Assembly (NCBI GenBank): GCA_003539755.1
Contig: DPOH01000162.1
Coordinates: 1-20,384 of the forward strand
Reading direction: 5' to 3'
From: Clostridium sp.
Lineage (GTDB): Bacteria > Bacillota > Clostridia > Clostridiales > Clostridiaceae
DNA length: 20,384 nucleotides
Shown here one piece after another: positions 14,636 to 20,384 of this stretch (positions are counted from its first letter, which is position 1; every line of letters starts with the position of its first letter). The notes beneath the pieces are model-generated. The model worked only from the letters and a program-made list of their open reading frames with translations, ran no database searches and was not told where the DNA came from. The position numbers and the translations under genes are program-made.

Positions 14636-14765
14636 AAACTAATCACCCCTAATTTATTAAACCCCTTCATAATATATTTATATTTAATTCACCAACCACA
14701 TTCTTAATAAATTTATTACAAAGTATATTTTAGAAACTTAACTGTAAATATTTTCATACTATAAT

Positions 14766-16349
14766 TTAATTATACATAACTACAATATCATTTTCCAGTA
14801 TTTGTGTCTTTCCTCTTGGAATTATATTTTCATCTCCTCTTTTTATAAGAGCTATTAAAATATCATCAGGAAGATTAAGTTCTTCTATCTGCTTATTACA
14901 CCATTTATGATTCTTGTCTATCTTAACTTCCCTAAGCTTTATATCATCTTCAACACAGCAGTCTGGTATACTTAATATTACACTGTCATTTGCCCTTATA
15001 ATTGTATTTCCCTTAGGTACTATATTTTCATCTTCTCTCTTTATCATAAGCGCCAAAGAATCACTAGGTATAGCTGCCTCTTCAATACTCTTTCCTTCCC
15101 ATGCATGGCCTTTAGGAATAAATACTCTCATTAATTTTATTAAATATTCATCTTGATAATCGTTAAATGTCTTTCTAACATCATCTTCATAATCAATCAT
15201 ATTTAATTTTCTAGCTGCAATAGGAAGAATTGATCCTTGAAATGAGACAGATAGAAGTGAAATCATAAATACAATATGATACAAATTACAGTTAATCTGA
15301 GCTCCACCTGCAATTGCAATTATGGAAAAAACTATTGAAGCAGCACCTCTAAGTCCTGCTATAGATAAAAGAGCACATTGATTTATACTGCATTTAAATG
15401 GCCTTAATATTGAAAATACTGCTATTGGCCTTGCCATAAATGTTAAAAATAATCCTATTAAAAGTGAAGGTACTATAACTTTTGGAAGTTCATGGGGCAC
15501 TGATAATAATCCAAGAAGAAAGAAAATAATTATCTGAGCAAGTACAGTTATCCCATCAAAGAAATGAACCAATATAATCTTATTTGTTATTTTACTATTT
15601 CCTAAAATAAGTCCTGTAAGATACACACTTAAATATCCACTTCCATGTACATATTCACATAAAGAATAGGAACTAAGAATTAAAGCTATTATAAATATAG
15701 TTTCCAAACCATCTGTAATAATATCTAGCTTCTTTAATGTCAGAACTCCTATAACCGCAACAGTAACTCCTACAATAATGCCAAATGCTATCTGCGAAAA
15801 AATCATATATAATATTGTTGTCACATTGCCTGTATTATTCATAAAGCTTAATGTTATCATAGTAAGCATAAATGCTGCAGGGTCATTACTTCCACTTTCC
15901 AGTTCAAGCATAGAAGAAGTTCCATCCTTCAAACTTAAATTTTTAGACCTTAATATTGAAAATACTGATGCTGCATCTGTTGAACTTATAACTGAGCTAA
16001 TAAGAAAACTATCTAGAAGTGCAAATTTTAAAACATAAAAGCAAAACAAACTTGTAAATAATGCTGTAATAATAACTCCTGCTGTTGAAAGCATAATAGA
16101 CTTAAAAGCAACAGGTTTTGCTACATTCCACTTTGTACCAAACCCTCCATAAAACATTATAAAAATAAGAGCAATATTGCATACATCTCTTGCTATATGA
16201 TAATCATCAAAAGATATTTTAACTAAACCATCACTACCAAAAAGCATTCCAAGTGCCATAAACAAAATCAGTGCAGGAAGTCCAATCTTATTAGAAAACC
16301 TGTTGGCAATTACACACGATAAAAGAACACATGCAGCTACAAAAATCAT
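14766..16349 (-). CDS. CvrA/NhaP2-type potassium (or sodium)/proton antiporter with two TrkA-C modules
   Basis: An inner-membrane CPA1 antiporter. I start at the ATG at 16347-16349 (527 residues) since GGGGG lies 8 nt upstream; the in-frame TTG seven codons earlier precedes this SD. About 12 hydrophobic helices span residues 1 to about 385, with SSTDAASVFS (122-131), the ion-binding Asn155-Asp156 in ESGSNDPAAF, and GLRGAASIVFS (332-342). The cytosolic tail holds two similar TrkA-C units, about 414-462 (ALMIKREDENIVPKGNT) and 481-527 (ALIKRGDENIIPRGKT), which in this family bind nucleotide or other ligands and gate transport. Likely role: cation and pH homeostasis. Ion specificity is not readable from sequence. 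Confidence 0.9.
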   Translation of the reverse strand: MIFVAACVLLSCVIANRFSNKIGLPALILFMALGMLFGSDGLVKISFDDYHIARDVCNIALIFIMFYGGFGTKWNVAKPVAFKSIMLSTAGVIITALFTSLFCFYVLKFALLDSFLISSVISSTDAASVFSILRSKNLSLKDGTSSMLELESGSNDPAAFMLTMITLSFMNNTGNVTTILYMIFSQIAFGIIVGVTVAVIGVLTLKKLDIITDGLETIFIIALILSSYSLCEYVHGSGYLSVYLTGLILGNSKITNKIILVHFFDGITVLAQIIIFFLLGLLSVPHELPKVIVPSLLIGLFLTFMARPIAVFSILRPFKCSINQCALLSIAGLRGAASIVFSIIAIAGGAQINCNLYHIVFMISLLSVSFQGSILPIAARKLNMIDYEDDVRKTFNDYQDEYLIKLMRVFIPKGHAWEGKSIEEAAIPSDSLALMIKREDENIVPKGNTIIRANDSVILSIPDCCVEDDIKLREVKIDKNHKWCNKQIEELNLPDDILIALIKRGDENIIPRGKTQILENDIVVMYN

Positions 16350-16479
16350 ATTTGTGCCCCCTTCTTTCAAATGTTTTAATATGCCACATTTACCTAATAA
16401 TCTAATTACTTTTTTCTATTATTATATTTAAGATATACACTTACTAAATATTATATTTAATATAAACAGTTGATAAAAC

Positions 16480-16538
16480 AAAAAAACTGCTCATAAAATT
16501 ATAGCTGTTATTCACATAAATAATTTTAATAAGCAGTT
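16480..16538 (-). terminator. Intrinsic terminator after the PNP gene
   Basis: On the minus strand AACTGCT (16532-16538) pairs with AGCAGTT (16485-16491). The AT-rich inner part TAAAATTAT/ATAATTTTA extends the stem and a run of seven T follows at once. It lies 18 bp past the PNP stop. The 16371-16479 stretch beyond it must hold the antiporter promoter; a TATAAT occurs there but I see no convincing -35. Confidence 0.85.
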
Positions 16539-16555
16539 AATTTTCATTTTAAATA

Positions 16556-17377
16556 TTACATTTCTACTATTATGTCAGAAACCCAATCACAAAGATTAGC
16601 TGATGCTCTATTTGCTACATCAACAACATTAGCATGTGAATGCTTTCCTTTTTGAATTCCTGTAGCCATGTTTGTAATACATGCTATTCCAAGCATATCC
16701 ATTCCTAAGTAGTTTCCTACAATAGTTTCAGGTACAGTAGACATTCCTATTGCATCTACTCCCATTCTTCCATAAGCTCTTATTTCTGCAGCTGTTTCAT
16801 AGTACGGACCAGTGAAGTGTGCATAGACACCTTCTTTATACTTTAAGCCCTTCTTGTCTGCTACATTCTTAGCTAAATCCATTAGATATTTTTTATATGG
16901 TTCAGACATATCTGGGAATCTTGGTCCAAATCTTTCATCATTCTTACCTATTAATGGGTTAGTAGCTGTTAAATTGATAAAATCATTAATTATCATTAAA
17001 TCTCCTGGTTCAAAATCTGTATTGATTCCACCACAAGCATTTGTAACTATAACTTTTTCAATTCCAAGCATTTTCATAACGAATATTGGATATGTTACTT
17101 CCTTCATAGTATATCCTTCGTAGTAATGGAATCTTCCTTGCATTGCAAGAACAGTCTTATCTCCTATAGTTCCAAGAAGAAGGCTTCCTTTATGTCCTTC
17201 AACACTTACTACTGGGAAGTTTGGTATTTCACTGTAAGGAATTTCTTCTTTATTTTCGAACTTATCTACAAGTGCACCTAATCCACTTCCTAATATAATT
17301 CCTATAGTTGGTTTTTTAGTAAATCTGCTTTCTAAATATTTAACAGATTCTTGTACTTTTTCATATAGATTTTCCAT
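16556..17377 (-). CDS. punA: Purine nucleoside phosphorylase, trimeric class
   Basis: Phosphorolysis of purine (deoxy)nucleosides, mainly (deoxy)guanosine and (deoxy)inosine, to base and (deoxy)ribose-1-phosphate. 273 residues, typical of the low-molecular-mass trimeric class rather than hexameric DeoD. Motifs: IGIILGSGLG (25-34) with Ser31 for phosphate; QGRFHYYEGY (80-89) with Arg82, His84 and Tyr86; TNACGGIN (112-119); GPYYETAAEIR (190-200) with Glu194; MSTVPE (212-217); and Asn236 in ITNMATG. These match the human PNP set Ser33, Arg84, His86, Tyr88, Glu201, Met219 and Asn243. Works with NupC and DeoB encoded nearby. A possible promoter is TTGCAT-18-TATATT in the 200-bp gap upstream, of low certainty. 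Confidence 0.94.
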   Translation of the reverse strand: MENLYEKVQESVKYLESRFTKKPTIGIILGSGLGALVDKFENKEEIPYSEIPNFPVVSVEGHKGSLLLGTIGDKTVLAMQGRFHYYEGYTMKEVTYPIFVMKMLGIEKVIVTNACGGINTDFEPGDLMIINDFINLTATNPLIGKNDERFGPRFPDMSEPYKKYLMDLAKNVADKKGLKYKEGVYAHFTGPYYETAAEIRAYGRMGVDAIGMSTVPETIVGNYLGMDMLGIACITNMATGIQKGKHSHANVVDVANRASANLCDWVSDIIVEM

Positions 17378-17542
17378 AAATATCGCCCTTTCTTCATCTG
17401 TAAAATCATTGTTATATGACTATTACTTTTCATAATGTGTTCAAAATATACACACTATCCAATTTAATATGCAATATATAATAATATTACATTATTATTA
17501 AGTAATTATCTATACCTTTTATTTAGTATTCGTCATTTTGTT

Positions 17543-17577
17543 ATAGAAAAATACTATAAATTTTATAATTTTTCTAT
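17543..17577 (-). terminator. AT-rich hairpin at the 3' end of the GH25 gene
   Basis: ATAGAAAAAT (17543-17552) and ATTTTTCTAT (17568-17577) form a perfect 10-bp stem immediately after the stop codon. It has little GC and no clear U-tract after it on the minus strand, so termination may be partial. The rest of the gap to the PNP gene is AT-rich. Confidence 0.4.
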
Positions 17578-18462
17578 TTATTCATTACTTATAAGTATCT
17601 TATTGTTAAATTCATTAATGTCACCATTAAAGTTTCCTATGTACGCTTTTATATGCTGGTCAGTTGAATATTGGTGTCCTACAAGATTTACAAACTTATT
17701 TTTTCCAACACCATTCCATGGCTTTCCATTATAATTTGCTTCCCATAATGGCATATTATATATTTCCTTATCAGCGTTGTTTAGATATTTATTTATAAAG
17801 CTTGTATAAGTATAAATACCTAATTTTAGAGATGATAATCGGTTGAATTCATCTTTAAATCTCTTTATGTAATCTTCAAGTCCATCGAAATATACTTCTG
17901 TATCAAGCATAGGAATAAGATCCCAGTCATATTTTGATATCATATTATAAAAATTTCTTGCCTGATCTTCAGGTGAACTTGTGCTTACTAAATAATGATA
18001 TGCTCCCACCTTCATTCCAAGCTTCTTACTTTGCTTATAATATGTATCCATGTATGAATCCTTAAAAGTAGCTCCTTCTGTAGCTTTTAAATATACATAT
18101 TCTCCACCAGCTTTCACTACTGAATTTAAATCCACACTTTTATCATGATTTGAAAGATTTATTCCTTTAATCTGTTCATCACTATTTGTCCTATTTTCAG
18201 CCTGTATTATTCTATTGACTGCTTTGGGTACAATTGAAATTTTCGATAAAGTAGTACAAAAAGCAATTAATATACCTATGCTACAAAAAGATATAATAAC
18301 TTTTTTATTGATAAAAAACTTTAATTTTAAATTTTCATTAGTCTCCTCTGTTTCACTTATATCTAGATTCAACTTTTCAGTAATCCATTTATTCTTCAGC
18401 TTAAGCAATACTGCACACCAGAGTACAGCAACTACTAATATTCCAATACTCACTCGTAACAT
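17578..18462 (-). CDS. Membrane-anchored GH25 muramidase (lysozyme-like)
   Basis: Predicted peptidoglycan N-acetylmuramidase displayed outside the membrane. 294 residues: hydrophobic helix 4-21, charged stretch KLKNKWITEK then about 30 polar residues, second hydrophobic helix about 54-72, then a GH25 domain from about residue 99. Seen in that domain: YVYLKATEGATFKD (122-135), GAYHYLV (153-159), PMLDTEV (184-190) with Asp187 and Glu189 matching the family D-x-E pair, and GHQY (262-265) with GDIN near 280-283. The first conserved Asp of GH25 (GIDVS type) is Asn here (GINLSNHD, Asn102). The SD is GGGAGAGGG. Possible promoter hexamers just upstream (TTGACA or TTGCCT with TATGTT) are ambiguous. 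Confidence 0.85.
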   Translation of the reverse strand: MLRVSIGILVVAVLWCAVLLKLKNKWITEKLNLDISETEETNENLKLKFFINKKVIISFCSIGILIAFCTTLSKISIVPKAVNRIIQAENRTNSDEQIKGINLSNHDKSVDLNSVVKAGGEYVYLKATEGATFKDSYMDTYYKQSKKLGMKVGAYHYLVSTSSPEDQARNFYNMISKYDWDLIPMLDTEVYFDGLEDYIKRFKDEFNRLSSLKLGIYTYTSFINKYLNNADKEIYNMPLWEANYNGKPWNGVGKNKFVNLVGHQYSTDQHIKAYIGNFNGDINEFNNKILISNE

Positions 18463-18537
18463 TTTCCCTCTCCCCCTTGTCGCAATGTCATATTAACATA
18501 GATACTTGTCAACTTTAAGGCAAAATGCTCAAAAGTA

Positions 18538-18575
18538 AAATAAAAAATCAGTCTGAATTTTAATCAAACTGATTT
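18538..18575 (-). terminator. Intrinsic terminator after deoB
   Basis: On the minus strand AAATCAGTTTGA (18564-18575) pairs with TCAGACTGATTT (18545-18556) over 12 bp with one G-U pair, followed by a T-rich run (TTTTATTTT). It lies 15 bp past the deoB stop, so deoB ends its own transcript and the GH25 gene needs its own promoter in the about 75 bp before its start. Confidence 0.88.
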
Positions 18576-18589
18576 ATATTTATTACATA

Positions 18590-19780
18590 TTATTGTAATT
18601 TATCTAATATAGAGCTTCCTATTGTATTTTCAGGCATTTTAACATCAAAGTTATCTGCAATAGTTGCTCCAATTTTAGCAAATGTATCTGGAGTATCTAA
18701 TAATCCATGACCTTTCATTGATGGTGAGTATGCTAAGAATGGTACATATTCACGAGTATGGTCTGAACCAGTATAAGTTGGGTCATTTCCATGATCTGCA
18801 GTAATTATTAATAAATCATCTTCTCTTAACTTATCTAATACTTTACCTAAATTAACATCGAATTTTTCTAACTCTTGTGCATATCCTTGAGGATTTCTTC
18901 TGTGTCCCCATAAAGCATCAAAATCAACTAAGTTTACAAAGCATAATCCTTTAAAATCTTTATCCATGATTTCTAAAGTTTGTTCCATTCCATGAACTGA
19001 ACTCTTAGATCTATGAGATTCTGTGATTCCTTCACCTTCAAAGATATCATTTATCTTACCTACTGAAATAACTTCATAATTATTATCTTTTAAAGCATTA
19101 AGAGCAGTTCTACCATATGGCTTTAAAGCATAGTCATGTCTGTTACTTGTACGAGTAAATCCATGTTCTTTATCTCCAATATAAGGTCTAGCTATAACTC
19201 TACCAACCTTCCATTCGTCTTTAAGAGTTAATTCTCTTGCAATTTCACAGCATCTGTAAAGTTCATCTAATCCAAACGTTTCTTCATGTCCACAGATTTG
19301 TAATACTGAATCAGCAGATGTATAAACTATCATATCTCCAGTTTTCATTTGGTGTTCACCAAGTTCATCTAATATTTCAGTACCACTGGCACTCTTATTT
19401 CCTACTATTTTATGTCCAGTTCTCTTTTCAAGTTCATCTAATAATTCCTTTGGGAATCCTGTATCAGTAAATGTTTGGAATGGTTTAGTTATATGTAACC
19501 CCATCATTTCCCAGTGACCAGTCATAGTATCTTTACCAACACTTGCTTCTCCCATTTTCATTTGATATCCTAATGGAGTTTCAACTGCATCTACATGCTT
19601 TATTGGGTGAAGATTAGCTATCCCCATCTTTTGTAGGTTAGGTATATTAAAGCTTTCTACAGAATCAGCTATATGACCTAATGTATCTACATTAACATCT
19701 CCATATTCTTTAGAATCATTCATTTGACCTATCCCTAATGAATCTATTACTATTGTAAAAATTCTATTGTACTTTTTCAT
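18590..19780 (-). CDS. deoB: Phosphopentomutase
   Basis: Interconverts (deoxy)ribose-1-phosphate and the 5-phosphate, linking nucleoside phosphorolysis to the pentose phosphate pathway or to DeoC. I start at the ATG at 19778-19780 (396 residues) as AGGAGG is 9 nt upstream; the ATG three codons earlier abuts the SD. An alkaline phosphatase superfamily fold with bound Mn: Asp13 in IVIDSLGIG, Thr85 in GKDTMTGHWE as the phosphorylated residue (Thr85 in the Bacillus cereus enzyme), and ITADHGNDPTYTGSDHTRE near the C-terminus supplying metal ligands. The nucleoside transporter gene lies upstream, separated by a terminator and about 330 bp. Confidence 0.96.
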   Translation of the reverse strand: MKKYNRIFTIVIDSLGIGQMNDSKEYGDVNVDTLGHIADSVESFNIPNLQKMGIANLHPIKHVDAVETPLGYQMKMGEASVGKDTMTGHWEMMGLHITKPFQTFTDTGFPKELLDELEKRTGHKIVGNKSASGTEILDELGEHQMKTGDMIVYTSADSVLQICGHEETFGLDELYRCCEIARELTLKDEWKVGRVIARPYIGDKEHGFTRTSNRHDYALKPYGRTALNALKDNNYEVISVGKINDIFEGEGITESHRSKSSVHGMEQTLEIMDKDFKGLCFVNLVDFDALWGHRRNPQGYAQELEKFDVNLGKVLDKLREDDLLIITADHGNDPTYTGSDHTREYVPFLAYSPSMKGHGLLDTPDTFAKIGATIADNFDVKMPENTIGSSILDKLQ

Positions 19781-19996
19781 TATTATCATCCTCCTATTTA
19801 CAATACCTTTAAAGTTCTGCTTTTGTTTACATCATTCATTTTCAATTATGTAATCACTTTATTTTTACAACATGTAGTTAAATATATGTTTCAATATATT
19901 CACCTACTATTAAATAATAAACAAGTTTTCATACAAATACAAGAAATGATATATTTTTTCAAATATAATATTGTATTAATATTATAATAAACAAAT

Positions 19997-20039
19997 TTAG
20001 AACTTAACATACATAATAATTACGTACGCTAAGTTCTAA
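19997..20039 (-). terminator. Long hairpin terminator after the nucleoside transporter gene
   Basis: Arms 20019-20039 and 19997-20017 pair over 21 positions around one central base (in practice a small loop). Three pairs are G-U, possible only in the minus-strand RNA. A T-rich stretch (ATTTGTTTATTATAAT) follows. The rest of this gap to deoB (19790-19996) is very AT-rich. It must hold the deoB promoter, for which TTGAAA-17-TATTTG near 19946 is only a weak candidate. I see no gene or RNA there. Confidence 0.75.
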
Positions 20040-20111
20040 TTTAAATAATTATTTAAGATATAAATTTAAACAAATCTTCTGTATGATAAAGATTTATCTT
20101 AATTTACTTTT

Positions 20112-20384
20112 CTATATTAATGATACCATTCCTACAATTATAGCGCTTAAAAGACTTACACAGAAACCTGCAAGCATTGCTCTAAGTGCTAATTTAGAAA
20201 GAAGATTTCTCTTTTCAGGACATAATGCAGATATTCCTGAAATACAAACACCTATACTTGAAATATTTGCAAAACCTGCTAATGAAATAGATAAAATTAA
20301 TCCTGTTCTGTAGTCTAATTGAGATAAAACTTCTCCTAATGATTGGAACGCTACGAATTCATTTAATACTAATTTGCTTCCTAA
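20112..20384 (-). CDS. nupC: Concentrative nucleoside transporter (NupC/CNT family), C-terminal part
   Basis: The last 90 residues of a CNT-type nucleoside:cation symporter; the start lies beyond the right edge. The translation begins LGSKLVLNEFVAFQSLG, matching the conserved G-x-KLVLNEFVA signature of the family. LAGFANISSIGVCISGISAL, the CNT motif equivalent to CGFANFSSIGI, follows at residues 35-54 of this piece. Then CPEKRNLLSKLALRAMLAGF leads into a final hydrophobic helix ending VGMVSLI before TAG. It imports the nucleosides used by the purine nucleoside phosphorylase and phosphopentomutase encoded downstream. A hairpin terminator lies about 70 bp after the stop. Confidence 0.93.
   Translation of the reverse strand, partial: LGSKLVLNEFVAFQSLGEVLSQLDYRTGLILSISLAGFANISSIGVCISGISALCPEKRNLLSKLALRAMLAGFCVSLLSAIIVGMVSLI

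Noticed and set aside
20083..20313. A 76-codon open frame on the plus strand at the right edge
   Set aside because: It is antisense to the C-terminal part of the nucleoside transporter, whose conserved motifs are clear on the minus strand.

Overview
The window is AT-rich (very roughly 30% GC by eye), with a strong bias to A/T-ending codons (ATA, AGA, TTA) and purine-rich Shine-Dalgarno (SD) sequences. Together with the anaerobic (early cobalt insertion) corrin pathway, this points to a low-GC Firmicute, most likely a Clostridium sensu stricto. Every gene I can support lies on the minus strand, so transcription runs from high to low coordinates.

Right part (20384 to about 13600): the 3' end of a NupC-type nucleoside transporter, phosphopentomutase (deoB), a membrane-anchored GH25 muramidase, a trimeric-class purine nucleoside phosphorylase, a CvrA/NhaP2-type cation/proton antiporter with two C-terminal TrkA-C modules, and an alpha/beta hydrolase of the proline-iminopeptidase type. 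NupC, PNP and DeoB together import nucleosides, phosphorolyse them and turn (deoxy)ribose-1-phosphate into the 5-phosphate. Hairpin terminators follow nupC, deoB, PNP and the hydrolase, so these are several short transcripts.

Left part (about 13440 to 1): a long cobalamin operon. A sigma-A promoter (TTGAAG-17-TATAAT) is followed within about 12 nt by a full cobalamin riboswitch, then a leader of about 440 nt, then cbiK, cbiA, cbiC, cbiD, cbiE, cbiT, cbiL, cbiF, cbiG, cbiH, cbiJ, cobT, a GNAT acetyltransferase, and the 5' part of the cob(I)alamin adenosyltransferase. These genes cover cobalt insertion into sirohydrochlorin, ring contraction, methylation, decarboxylation, the C8/C12 methyl shift, a,c-amidation, adenosylation and lower-ligand activation. 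cbiB, cbiP, cobD, cobU and cobS are not in the window and may lie further downstream or elsewhere.

The most unusual content is between the cobalamin genes. Two families of small palindromic elements (A: four copies; B: three copies) fill several gene junctions from stop codon to the next SD; one supplies the last codons of cbiJ. In both families constant framing sequence surrounds hairpins whose stems differ between copies while pairing is kept. In family B one hairpin keeps a 12-nt loop while its stem changes with compensating bases. No transposase is present, so I treat these as mosaic palindromic repeats acting, if at all, as RNA or DNA hairpins. I did not recognise either as a named family.
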